Source of the DNA: TH5896 sp049578985
Lineage (GTDB): Archaea > Thermoproteota > Nitrososphaeria > Nitrososphaerales > Nitrososphaeraceae
DNA length: 64,000 nucleotides
Assembly (NCBI GenBank): GCA_049578985.1
Contig: JBAUMZ010000198.1
Span: 1 to 64,000, forward strand
Direction: 5' to 3'
The translations under genes and the position numbers were made by a program. The notes under the pieces were generated by a model that saw only the letters and a program-made list of their open reading frames with translations, had not been told where the DNA came from and made no database searches. Positions 34,054 to 42,439 of the stretch are shown in pieces; position 1 is the stretch's first letter, and every line of letters begins with the position of its first letter.

Positions 34054-34196
34054 AAGAGAATTCACCCTTTTGCCAATCGTCCGTCCGTCGGACCTATTCT
34101 CGTGGCTCGCTCGAAAAGCAACTTTACGCCCCTATCATGGAAATGAAATCTTTTATCACCCAAAAAAGCCTTACATCTAAGATGGACGTACGGTGT

Positions 34197-35465
34197 TCAA
34201 ACCTGTACTACCTCTCCCGTTTCGGGCGCGTGGGCTTTGAAACCGTATTTCTCTTGGATCTCGCGTGCGAATTCAGTACAGGCCTTTCCATCACCATGAA
34301 CGGTAAGAACCTCTGGAGATCCTTTAACTGTATTCAAGATTTCAAACAATTCGATTCTGCTATTATGACCAGAAAAGTCAAATTGCCTAACTGCTGCACG
34401 GCATTTAGTCAATTTACCCTGAAAACTTGATACGCCCCTCTCCAATAATATTCGTCCAGGAGTCCCTTCTCCTTGATATGATACTAGAGCAATTCCGTTC
34501 TTGTCGCTCTTGCAAAGCTCCTGCATGTAGTGCACAGCTGATCCGCCAACTAACATTCCAGCCGGTGAAATGATGACACATGGTTCATTCACAACTTTCT
34601 TCCTCCGATTCCAACCTTTTATCCATTCTGCTCCAGTTATAGCCTGCTTGAAAGTATCTGGATCCCGCAAAAATGATGGATGTTTCAGCATTATCTCGTT
34701 GGCCTTTAAAGCCATCCCGTCCATGACGACCTTGTGAGGGAAATTGTGTGCTTGCAGGACACAAGCAATTTCCTGAGCTCTTTCTACTGAGAAAGCTGGA
34801 ATAAAAATTGTCCCTCCATCCTCTATTATCCCATTTGCGAACTCCAATAGCTCGCGTTCTGATTTTTCTCTTGGAGTCTGGTCAGACTGGGAATAAGTAC
34901 TTTCGATGATCATGAGATCAATTTCACCCACGTTAAGGTCTGCAGGCCTCAACAATTTCGAACCTCTCGTGTTTATATCACCGGTATAAAAAATCGTCTT
35001 GTTTTCATGTGATATCGTTATAGTTGCTCCTCCTAAAACATGGCCTGATTCGAATAGACTAATCTGTACACCATCCATCGTGTATGGTTCACGATAGCCT
35101 AATTCTCTAGAATGGTTTTTCATATTCAAAACATCCAAATATTCGAAGGGGAGGTAGAATCCTGAGATCTTTATCATGTCTTCTATTAAAAGGTAAGACA
35201 AATCAAATGTTGGGGCTGTGCCAAGTGCTTGGAGCCCTATGACATCAGATAGAAATAAGGAAGGTACAAAACCAGAATGGTCCAAGTGCGCATGAGTCAA
35301 TATTACTGCATCAATATCCTTTGGTTTCACATGGAGAGGGAAAGCTGGTTCTCGATCTCTTTTAAGGAGAACTCCATAGTCCATTAGGATCTTCTTCTGT
35401 CCTGAGTCAACCAGAAAACCTGATCTCCCTACCTCTTTTGCTGCACCCAGTACTGTTACTTTCAA
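34197..35465 (-). CDS. Archaeal beta-CASP ribonuclease (aCPSF2-like)
   Basis: The 422-residue metallo-beta-lactamase/beta-CASP protein has HAHLDHSG (motif 2) and SGHVLGG (motif 3), YTGDINTRGSKLL (motif 4), and C-terminal beta-CASP motifs ISPAGMLVGGSAVHY and DFSGHNSR. No N-terminal KH domains are present, which points to aCPSF2 rather than the termination factor aCPSF1. It should cut and/or trim RNA 3' ends. Its end overlaps nothing; the aminotransferase gene converges from the left. Confidence 0.88.
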   Translation of the reverse strand: MKVTVLGAAKEVGRSGFLVDSGQKKILMDYGVLLKRDREPAFPLHVKPKDIDAVILTHAHLDHSGFVPSLFLSDVIGLQALGTAPTFDLSYLLIEDMIKISGFYLPFEYLDVLNMKNHSRELGYREPYTMDGVQISLFESGHVLGGATITISHENKTIFYTGDINTRGSKLLRPADLNVGEIDLMIIESTYSQSDQTPREKSERELLEFANGIIEDGGTIFIPAFSVERAQEIACVLQAHNFPHKVVMDGMALKANEIMLKHPSFLRDPDTFKQAITGAEWIKGWNRRKKVVNEPCVIISPAGMLVGGSAVHYMQELCKSDKNGIALVSYQGEGTPGRILLERGVSSFQGKLTKCRAAVRQFDFSGHNSRIELFEILNTVKGSPEVLTVHGDGKACTEFAREIQEKYGFKAHAPETGEVVQV

Positions 35466-35549
35466 CTGGGTTAGTTTCGGCAGTTAGAATTTTTAAGTCT
35501 TTCATTTTGCTAAACCACCCGACCCTACCAAAAAAAGTTTCATGCGAAA

Positions 35550-36455
35550 CTAACTGTATCTTATTTCCCAAAGTTTTTCACGCGAGCCATTAACCGATGT
35601 GGATAACTCCTGATGGAATCCAAAACCACACTCATCTAGGACATCTTCGAAATCATAGGTTTCATTCAAGTCAGATCGTTCTTCATTAGCGGCTATCGCT
35701 AAGTTTCGTCTTATTTCTTTCGAAATGTCTTTATCACTGCTGTAAATATACCACAGATTGTGTGCTCCTCTTAGACTGGTCAGTCTTTCTAATCCTTCGT
35801 TTGAAATTCGTGTGTAGTACCTATTCATTATCTCGATGTTTACATCTTCCCAGGAAGGAGATCTCCACCATGCTATGAGTTCGAAACCATGATCCTCGTA
35901 CTCGGCAGCTAAACTTAACCCTTGGTCCAACGTGGTAACTATCACCTGCGTATGTTTTGAAATCTCGTCTCGGAAGTCTGTGCCTGGTTCCATCCAGCCT
36001 ATAAATATAACATCAAAATTGTGATCCAATCCCCACTTTGGATCCCAGATCTTGATGTACGACGGAACATGCATTCCCATGCAATAGAAGATCCTTGGAT
36101 CTAACTCCATACCTAGCGCGTCTGGAATGTAGTTCCTTATCTTCATAAGGAATTCACCGTAGCCACACCCGACATCCAAATATGAGGGATTCTGTGCAAC
36201 TGTATTTGCGATTGTAAGAATCCGTTTCACATCAATCTTACGATAGACGAAAAACGTCCCACTAAGAAATGGAAAGCCGAATCTCTCATGGTATGGGGAA
36301 ATGGCCCTCGATCTGAAATACGACAATGATTGAATGGCATTAAAGATTTGTTCTTCGCTGTAGGGCACGATGCGCACCTCCCGCAGATTAGAATTATAGA
36401 CAGAAATATCAATATTGAGGTTAACCTTTAGATCTAGATAGTTTCTAGTGTGCAA
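35550..36455 (-). CDS. SAM-dependent methyltransferase-like protein
   Basis: The 301-residue protein has a class I motif I at PSYLDVGCGYGEFLMKIR (residues ~88-105), then ALGMELDPRIFY (motif II) and FDVIFIGWMEPG. N-terminal 80 residues and the C-terminal helical, acidic part (EERSDLNETYDFEDVLDECGF) have no match that I recognise. The substrate is unknown. It is divergent from tyrS, which begins 44 nt away. Confidence 0.65.
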   Translation of the reverse strand: MHTRNYLDLKVNLNIDISVYNSNLREVRIVPYSEEQIFNAIQSLSYFRSRAISPYHERFGFPFLSGTFFVYRKIDVKRILTIANTVAQNPSYLDVGCGYGEFLMKIRNYIPDALGMELDPRIFYCMGMHVPSYIKIWDPKWGLDHNFDVIFIGWMEPGTDFRDEISKHTQVIVTTLDQGLSLAAEYEDHGFELIAWWRSPSWEDVNIEIMNRYYTRISNEGLERLTSLRGAHNLWYIYSSDKDISKEIRRNLAIAANEERSDLNETYDFEDVLDECGFGFHQELSTSVNGSREKLWEIRYS

Positions 36456-36498
36456 CGCAAGATGTTAATAAGGCATTTGAGATTTGCCACCTATCTAT

Positions 36499-37551
36499 AT
36501 GGATCTCAAAGAACGTCTCAGTCTAGTTACACGAGAGCCTACAGAGGAGATCATTACCGAGGATGAATTATCCAATCTCTTTCTTAATGTCTCTGTCCCC
36601 AAGCATTACATTGGCATAGAAATTTCAGGATTATTACATCTTGGGAGCCTTATACTTACGGGATTCAAGATAAATGACTTTATGAGAGCGGGCGTCGACT
36701 GTACCCTTTTTCTCGCTGATTGGCATACTTATATCAATGACAAGCTGGGAGGGGATCGGGGTAAGATAAAAAATCTCTCCGAGTATTACGCTGAGGCATT
36801 CAAGGTCGTTTGTCCCGGCTTGAATATAGTTTTGGGGAGCAAAATGTATCGTGAAAGAGGTTACGAATATTGGAATGACCTAATCTTATTTGGTAAGCAC
36901 CTGACTCTTGCGAGGACTATGAGGTCACTTACGATCATGGGAAGGACCGCGAAAGACAGTCTAGACTTTTCCCAATTGCTTTATCCGTCTATGCAGTCGA
37001 TAGATATAAGGTCATTAGGATCAGACATTGTTCACGCAGGAATGGATCAAAGGAAGATACACATGTTAGCTAGGGAAATCTTTCCAAAATTGGGATGGAA
37101 AATACCTGTTGCCGTTCACCATCATTTGCTCCCCGGGTTGTCTGAACCTGTCCAGTTGGAAAAACCTGGTTCACCACTTGGGAACAGGAAGCTCGGAAGG
37201 AAGATGAGTAAGAGCAACCCACGCGGTAGCATACTTGTCCATGACGACTTTGAGACCATTGCCCGCAAGATTGGAATGGCGTACTGTCCTGCCGGCGTTT
37301 CTAAGAATAATCCAGTGCTAGAGTTAGTTCGGTACATCATTCTTCATGATTTTTCCGAATTTGAAGTAGAAAGGACCTCCAAATATGGGGGGACGATATC
37401 TTACAACAATTACACTCAACTAGAAAATGATTTCGAGAACAGGGATCTCCACCCAGCCGATCTTAAGCGTGCTGTTTCCATCTACCTAAACAAAATAGTA
37501 GATCCGGTAAGACAGCATTTCAAGGGACGAGAGCCAGAAGTGGAGAACTAG
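36499..37551 (+). CDS. tyrS: Tyrosyl-tRNA synthetase, archaeal type
   Basis: The 350-residue class I synthetase has YIGIEISGLLHLGSLILTGFK (the HIGH-like motif), the Tyr pocket DWHTYIND, the MDQRKIHMLARE block and the KMSKS loop GRKMSKSNPRGSILVHDD. It lacks the long bacterial C-terminal S4-like domain, as expected for archaeal TyrRS. The ATG at 36499 (MDLKERLSLV) is preferred to an upstream TTG at 36484. Confidence 0.93.
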   Translation: MDLKERLSLVTREPTEEIITEDELSNLFLNVSVPKHYIGIEISGLLHLGSLILTGFKINDFMRAGVDCTLFLADWHTYINDKLGGDRGKIKNLSEYYAEAFKVVCPGLNIVLGSKMYRERGYEYWNDLILFGKHLTLARTMRSLTIMGRTAKDSLDFSQLLYPSMQSIDIRSLGSDIVHAGMDQRKIHMLAREIFPKLGWKIPVAVHHHLLPGLSEPVQLEKPGSPLGNRKLGRKMSKSNPRGSILVHDDFETIARKIGMAYCPAGVSKNNPVLELVRYIILHDFSEFEVERTSKYGGTISYNNYTQLENDFENRDLHPADLKRAVSIYLNKIVDPVRQHFKGREPEVEN

Positions 37552-37596
37552 TCATTTCGCCGGTACTGCCAAAAAGTCGTTTACTGCTATGTGAGA

Positions 37597-38403
37597 TTAT
37601 ATATTTACTGGGGTATCATGAACCAACTCATATTTCGATTTGTATCCTCTTGGGTTTATCATAAGATGGCGATATGTGAAGGTTGAAGTATTTCCTACGA
37701 TGACCGTAGTTATCATGCCCATAATTTGCTGATGTTGGGGTTCAAGCAATCTTTGCAAATCGGTAATTACAACGGTTTGGCTCTCTCGATATGCACCTCT
37801 TATAATAGCTACTGGTGTCTTCGGACTTCTGTACTTTAAGAATATTTCTCGGGTGTCTCTTAACTGGTGAACCCTCCTCTTACTAGTTGGATTATAAATG
37901 ACTGTCACAAAGTCTCCTCTAGCAGCGGCTTCCACCCTTTTTACGATAATTTCCCATGGGACAAGTAGGTCACTCATACTAACCACCGCAAAGTCAGTCA
38001 TTAAGGGAGAGCCAACCAACGCCGCACAGGAATTCAGGGAGGAAACCCCAGGTACGCACTCTACATAGATCCCACTATCTCGCTCCCAGTTTCGCTCGGC
38101 GAGAATTTCATAGACGAGGCCAATCATACCATAAATTCCAGGATCACCTGAAGACACAAGGGACACTCTCTTACCCCCCTCTGCTGTCCTAATTGCCTGA
38201 TTTGCCCGATCAACTTCTTGGGTCATTGGATATCGGTGAATCTCCTTACCGACAATTAGCTCCTCAATCAATGTGATATAAGTGTCATAACCGATTATAA
38301 CCTCACTAGCTGTGATAACTTCCTTTGCACGATAGGTCATTTGGTTGTGATCTCCAGGGCCTATCCCTACGACGAACAGCTGGCCTCTTGCCATGCTCAA
38401 CAT
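37597..38403 (-). CDS. cobJ: Cobalt-precorrin-3B C17-methyltransferase
   Basis: The 268-residue tetrapyrrole methylase has FVVGIGPGDHNQMTYRAKEVI at the N-terminus, YPMTQEVDRANQAI, SSGDPGIYGMIG and VPGVSSLNSCAALVGSPLMTDF, the last two being SAM-binding and the CobJ/CbiH signature region. It methylates C17 with ring contraction in cobalamin synthesis. Thaumarchaea are known B12 producers, so the activity fits. It lies alone between tyrS (convergent) and the aspartate kinase gene (same strand, 67 nt upstream). MARGQLF, three residues in, is an alternative start. Confidence 0.9.
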   Translation of the reverse strand: MLSMARGQLFVVGIGPGDHNQMTYRAKEVITASEVIIGYDTYITLIEELIVGKEIHRYPMTQEVDRANQAIRTAEGGKRVSLVSSGDPGIYGMIGLVYEILAERNWERDSGIYVECVPGVSSLNSCAALVGSPLMTDFAVVSMSDLLVPWEIIVKRVEAAARGDFVTVIYNPTSKRRVHQLRDTREIFLKYRSPKTPVAIIRGAYRESQTVVITDLQRLLEPQHQQIMGMITTVIVGNTSTFTYRHLMINPRGYKSKYELVHDTPVNI

Positions 38404-38470
38404 CTAATCATCATAATAATTTATCCTTTGCTCGGCGGCTGACCAAAAATGGAATGGAGAAGGGATCGTA

Positions 38471-39883
38471 TCAAGAATTGGCGAGCTCGAATTCGCCATG
38501 AATTGTTCTTACTACTTCTCCACAATCGTTGTCGTTCACTACGAAAGCAAGATTCAATTCTGAAGATCCTTGTGTTATCATAATCACGTTGATATTCTTA
38601 TTGCCAACAGCACTAAACACCCTTGCTGCCACCCCCTTAATACCTCGCATACCTGAACCTACGACTGCTATGACTGCAACGTCTTCTTTGACATCAATTT
38701 TCTTGATTACTTTACCAAGCAAAGATAATTCCAATGTGCTAGTTGCCTTCTGTAGCACTTCTTTCTTAACAACCATTGAAATACTCGATTCAGACGGGCT
38801 CTGGGAAATCATCATGATGTTAACTTTATTTTTAGCCAGAGTATCGAAGATTCTTCCTGCAGTCCCTGGTGCACCTACCATTCCAACACCACTTACATCT
38901 ATCAAGGCGGTGTGTCGAATAGAGCTTATCGCTTTGACTATTTTGTGGGAATCCTTACTGGGATTATTAACTACTAACGTGCCTACGTCATCTATCTTCA
39001 TGAAATTTCTTATCCTTATTGGGATGCTGGACTCAATAGCCGGCTCTAACGCTCTTGGGTGCATATATTTAGCGCCAAACAGTGCCATTTCCAGCGCTTC
39101 CGCGAATGACGCTTCTCGAATAACTCTCGCATCACTGACAATTTTTGGATCAGCCGTCATTAATCCATCTACGTCGCTCCACAACCACACTTCGTCTGCT
39201 CTTAAGCCTGCGGCTATTATCGTTGCTGAATAGTCAGAGCCACCTCTACCGATGGTAGTTATGTTACCATATTGGTCTGCCCCAATGAAACCAGTGATCA
39301 CAGGGATAATTTTCTTATCTAGCAACGGTTTCAGCCTGTGGGAGACCTTAAGTTTAGTAGTATCCATCAAAGGGAGTGCTTCCCCAAAATTGGAATCAGT
39401 TACTATGCCCGCATCATTAGCCACAAGAAATTCTGAACTTCCTCCAATATCCCTAATCGCGACGGACACGATAAATGTAGAAAGCCTCTCCCCAAATGAT
39501 AGCAAATAATCGAGCATCTTTGGAGTGACCTCTTTAATAGGCAACATTCCTTGAAGAACATTTTCAATATGCCCAGTAAGCTCACTTACAGTATTCTTTG
39601 CCTCTTTCCTTTTAGCTTCATCAAAAATACTAGAGTCTATAAGAGATAGATGCACTCGTTTCATACGATCGATGAACTGGTTCACCGTTGTTTTATCTCC
39701 TCTTCTTACGCTATCTGCCACTGCTAGTATCTCATCGGTTATACCTTTAACAGCAGATGTTACCAATATAACATCAAATCCCATCTTCTGTTGATAGTTG
39801 AGCGCCAAATTTGATATATGTCTAATTCGTTCACCTGATTCGACCGCTGTTCCTCCAAATTTCATCACAACTATCATGTCCAA
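38471..39883 (-). CDS. lysC: Aspartate kinase
   Basis: The 470-residue kinase has MKFGGTAVESGERI at the start, TSAVKGITD, TIGRGGSDYSA and WSDVDGLMTADP in the catalytic domain. Two ACT domains follow from about residue 320 (DVSGVGMVGAPGTAGRIF and AVVGSGMRGIKGVAARVF). It commits aspartate to Lys, Thr and Met synthesis; the ACT domains imply feedback control by an end product. No neighbouring pathway gene is seen. A long antisense frame inside it looks spurious. Confidence 0.93.
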   Translation of the reverse strand: MDMIVVMKFGGTAVESGERIRHISNLALNYQQKMGFDVILVTSAVKGITDEILAVADSVRRGDKTTVNQFIDRMKRVHLSLIDSSIFDEAKRKEAKNTVSELTGHIENVLQGMLPIKEVTPKMLDYLLSFGERLSTFIVSVAIRDIGGSSEFLVANDAGIVTDSNFGEALPLMDTTKLKVSHRLKPLLDKKIIPVITGFIGADQYGNITTIGRGGSDYSATIIAAGLRADEVWLWSDVDGLMTADPKIVSDARVIREASFAEALEMALFGAKYMHPRALEPAIESSIPIRIRNFMKIDDVGTLVVNNPSKDSHKIVKAISSIRHTALIDVSGVGMVGAPGTAGRIFDTLAKNKVNIMMISQSPSESSISMVVKKEVLQKATSTLELSLLGKVIKKIDVKEDVAVIAVVGSGMRGIKGVAARVFSAVGNKNINVIMITQGSSELNLAFVVNDNDCGEVVRTIHGEFELANS

Positions 39884-39945
39884 GAAATCCTTGAATACAT
39901 AATCAAAAAGTTATCTGAATGTTATTGCGTTTTGGCAACCTATTA

Positions 39946-40698
39946 TCAATCTTGAACCCGAGGTGCAAGATAAAAATGTATTCTTCCTATGTTTGCGACT
40001 CTAAATTCAAGGCGTAATGGCATCTTGGTAGAATACTCCGCTATAACAGATCCACCGATGCTTCCTATGGCCTTTATTATTCTTGATAGATAATCAAGAC
40101 TATAAGTTGCACTGCTGCTTTCTTTGACGGTAATATCTTCTAACCCTGCACTAGATTGATCCAAGGTGATGTTCGCTTCGCCTGAATCTCCTTTTCCGGT
40201 GAAGACAATTTTTGTTTGCTCTGATCCCAAAGTTATATATTCAGACACCACCTGGATATCTGAAAATACTCTATCCAGAGTAGAAGAGTTTAGGACAACC
40301 CTGGAGTTAAAATTCAATTTTGGAAGCGGAGTTGAACCAGAAGAACTCTCTATGAGTCGCATTTTAAATTCTCTGCTGTAACCGTTTTTGATCTTTATTA
40401 CTAATGTGGAATTCTCCCCAATAGAAACCTCTACTGTATCCTTCTTATCACCTCGTCTTATCAGTTTAGAGAATTCATCAATCCTTACACCAAATTTGAT
40501 CGAATCACTGCATTGAAATTTTTGGAAGGCTGAATTGGGCCACTGTATGTCAATAAGCGCTACATGCGAAGGGTCCATCCCTCTGAATAGGAGCCCCTCG
40601 ACATTGGCTTCGAAGGTAGCCTCGTCTACAAGGGTAGAGATTGCGGACGTTACAACTTTCCATTCATCGGGAGAGTTTGTACTAACACTGAATGTCAA
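39946..40698 (-). CDS. pcn: DNA polymerase sliding clamp (PCNA)
   Basis: The 250-residue protein has the clamp repeats, including LLFRGMDPSHVALIDIQWP near residue 37, the interdomain region (LPKLNFNSRV) and the C-terminal VIAEYSTKMPLRLEF ahead of the final strand. PCNA forms a homotrimeric ring that tethers polymerases, ligase and nucleases. It follows TFS and RpoL on the same strand (gap ~103 nt), an arrangement seen in many archaea. Confidence 0.93.
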   Translation of the reverse strand: MTFSVSTNSPDEWKVVTSAISTLVDEATFEANVEGLLFRGMDPSHVALIDIQWPNSAFQKFQCSDSIKFGVRIDEFSKLIRRGDKKDTVEVSIGENSTLVIKIKNGYSREFKMRLIESSSGSTPLPKLNFNSRVVLNSSTLDRVFSDIQVVSEYITLGSEQTKIVFTGKGDSGEANITLDQSSAGLEDITVKESSSATYSLDYLSRIIKAIGSIGGSVIAEYSTKMPLRLEFRVANIGRIHFYLAPRVQD

Positions 40699-40801
40699 TA
40701 TTTATGATTACCGCCATCGTCTATTAACTTTAAACATTGCTGTCTGACCATCAGGCCGCCAATCCGTTCTGGAAATACGTAACCAAACAGAAGAGGCTTT
40801 A

Positions 40802-41155
40802 TCATGAATAATTCCTCCAGGTGTAGCTACACTGAGTACACCTGTAGAATTGTGTAGTTGCCTCATCAGCAGACCGTGTCTGCAACATCCACCAAAAAGC
40901 AGTCATATTTCCACATTTTGAACACTGAATGGTTATTGTCGGCATAGCATTTGGCGTATCAGAATCCATGACCTTGAGCGAACTTCTTGGGATATTGTCT
41001 GATCTTGTTTGCTTGGATTGAAGTAATTCTTGATCGTGAGATGAAAATCCACCGCGTTCAGAATATCCACATTTTGGACATTTTACCGTACCCTCTTCAG
41101 TCATTGGCTTCATACGTGACTCACAGCTAGGACAAAACTTCAGCTTGGCTATCAC
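40802..41155 (-). CDS. tfs: Transcription factor S (TFS)
   Basis: The 117-residue protein has an N-terminal zinc ribbon (FCPSCESRMKPM ... VKCPKCGYSE) and a C-terminal TFIIS-type ribbon (IQCSKCGNMTAFWWMLQTRSADE ... YRCTQCSYTWR) with the acidic DE pair that induces transcript cleavage by RNA polymerase. It rescues backtracked polymerase. It starts 3 nt after the rpoL stop, so the two are cotranscribed. Confidence 0.95.
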   Translation of the reverse strand: MIAKLKFCPSCESRMKPMTEEGTVKCPKCGYSERGGFSSHDQELLQSKQTRSDNIPRSSLKVMDSDTPNAMPTITIQCSKCGNMTAFWWMLQTRSADEATTQFYRCTQCSYTWRNYS

Positions 41156-41157
41156 CT

Positions 41158-41436
41158 TCAGGTTCTTAGTTGAGTCTTAATACTCGAACCCAATTCTTCT
41201 AGGTATTCACTTGCGTTGGCAGATGCTTCCTTGAGTGCAATTGCAGGGTCCTCTTTTTTTGTGACAATCCTCATGATGTAGTCTCTTATAAGCGGGTGTT
41301 TCAGAATAACCCCCGCAAAATCAATATCATTTTTACTGAGAAGTTCATGCTGGATTATCAGCATCACAGAAATATCTTCATCCCTTAGTTTTAGCTCCAA
41401 GATATTTGCATTACTTTCAATTACTTCTGCAAACAT
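41158..41436 (-). CDS. rpoL: DNA-directed RNA polymerase subunit L
   Basis: The 92-residue protein fits the Rpb11/RpoL family: ELKLRDEDISVMLIIQHELLSKNDIDFAGVILKHPLI with the dimerisation helix. RpoL pairs with RpoD in the polymerase assembly platform. It is the first gene of the rpoL-tfs-pcn run. Confidence 0.93.
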   Translation of the reverse strand: MFAEVIESNANILELKLRDEDISVMLIIQHELLSKNDIDFAGVILKHPLIRDYIMRIVTKKEDPAIALKEASANASEYLEELGSSIKTQLRT

Positions 41437-41488
41437 ACGATAGAGACAACTACTTATTGAAGATATAAATGATCTCCTGATATTGCAG

Positions 41489-42007
41489 ATGTTGAACAGC
41501 AGCCGGGGAAATTTTATTTCGGAAACAAAGTTAGAAACCGTTCACGAAAATGAAGAATCTGGCAATGTAGGACAGCTAAGACTTAGCTTTAGTATAACCG
41601 GGACTATCAGAAGCGCATTTAATCAATCAAGTTGGGAGAAGGCGTACAACAAACATGATAATTCCTTTCGTCTCAAAATACGCATCGACCTCAAGATCAG
41701 TAACCAAACGATGCTTACCAAAGAATATGTAAGGAAAGCTGTTTTGTTTTGGACCAGGAACCCTAAGGTCCCATTTAGGATATGGATATTCATAGTACAA
41801 GAAGATGTGCCGCTATATCCACTTTCAGTTGAAGAAGCTCAATCACTTATGTTTGACGTCAACAAAATCATAGAGGTCAATGGAGATCAACGAGGATCCT
41901 CAAAGGATGGTGATATCCATGCTGAGATACGAGTTTCATGGGGAAGACACGACTTTACCGAGCCGGTAGAGATATCAGTAAAATCCAATTCAACAAGATT
42001 AGATTGA
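41489..42007 (+). CDS. Protein of unknown function, predicted beta-rich
   Basis: The 172-residue soluble product has several amphipathic strands (GQLRLSFSITGTIRSAF, SFRLKIRIDLKISNQTM, PFRIWIFIVQEDV) and a helix (TKEYVRKAVLFWTRN). No family recognised. The ATG at 41489 is preferred to a TTG two codons earlier. It diverges from rpoL with a 52-nt gap, so both promoters must be compact. Confidence 0.6.
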   Translation: MLNSSRGNFISETKLETVHENEESGNVGQLRLSFSITGTIRSAFNQSSWEKAYNKHDNSFRLKIRIDLKISNQTMLTKEYVRKAVLFWTRNPKVPFRIWIFIVQEDVPLYPLSVEEAQSLMFDVNKIIEVNGDQRGSSKDGDIHAEIRVSWGRHDFTEPVEISVKSNSTRLD

Positions 42008-42056
42008 ATTCATGTCACTTGATCGGACGCTAAGCTCCGGGGTAAAGTTAAGAGAT

Positions 42057-42081
42057 ATTCGAACTGGCTGACAGTTCGAAT
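42057..42081. repeat. Perfect 10-bp inverted repeat between convergent genes
   Basis: ATTCGAACTG (42057-42066) and CAGTTCGAAT (42072-42081) surround GCTGA; allowing one G-U pair in RNA the stem extends to 13 bp (42054-42084). It lies between the convergent unknown gene and the 48-residue ORF, in a position suited to ending or stabilising transcripts. Confidence 0.55.
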
Positions 42082-42108
42082 GTCAGGTAAAATGTGAATC
42101 ACTTTATT

Positions 42109-42255
42109 CTATTCTGGCACCGATTCGCAGACTATACGCCCATTTTCAAGTCTGACAAATAGATATCGGTTGTCCTTAAAAATTAGAGTTACTTCAGAGT
42201 CCGACTGTTCAACATCAAGTAATTCCTGACCTTTTATCCCATCAAATTTTGTCAT
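42109..42255 (-). CDS. Small acidic protein, 48 residues, unknown function
   Basis: The minus strand encodes MTKFDGIKGQELLDVEQSDS followed by EVTLIFKDNRYLFVRLENGRIVCESVPE and TAG. The amphipathic strand pattern is protein-like, not random. There is no family that I recognise. It fits neatly between the inverted repeat and an AT-rich upstream region, and is divergent from the asnS leader. Confidence 0.5.
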   Translation of the reverse strand: MTKFDGIKGQELLDVEQSDSEVTLIFKDNRYLFVRLENGRIVCESVPE

Positions 42256-42395
42256 AAGTATTTAGTGTTCTTGACCAGATATATTAAATTAGATCCTAAT
42301 TGTACATTGATTAAAATGCCCCTAACAAACACTTGGGTCATTGAAAACGGTATCTTTCAGAATTTTTTCTTTGTGATTCATCAGATGTCCTGCAT

Positions 42396-42431
42396 GGCGG
42401 GGTGGCCGAGACCTTGGCGGGAAGGTTTGAG
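42396..42431 (+). other. tRNA-Ser-like 5' half directly upstream of asnS
   Basis: GGCGGGG-TG-GCC-GAGACCTT-GGC-G-GAAGG-TTTGAG-like sequence resembles a tRNA-Ser(TGA) from the acceptor strand to position 37 of the anticodon loop, then stops; no 3' half follows. The D loop lacks the G18-G19 pair, so it is degenerate. The asnS TTG codon begins 9 nt after it. It may be a fossil, a split-tRNA half or a leader element. Confidence 0.4.
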
Positions 42432-42439
42432 TTAGCGAT

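Noticed and set aside
38529..39233. A 234-codon open frame antisense to aspartate kinase
   Set aside because: Its residue pattern (Leu/Ile/Thr-rich, no domain) mirrors the codons of the well-supported kinase on the other strand, so it is a chance antisense frame.
42072..42088. TTCGAAT sequence resembling a tRNA T loop
   Set aside because: Flanking bases do not form a 5-bp T stem with a G53-C61 closing pair, and no acceptor or anticodon arm is near; it belongs to the inverted repeat.
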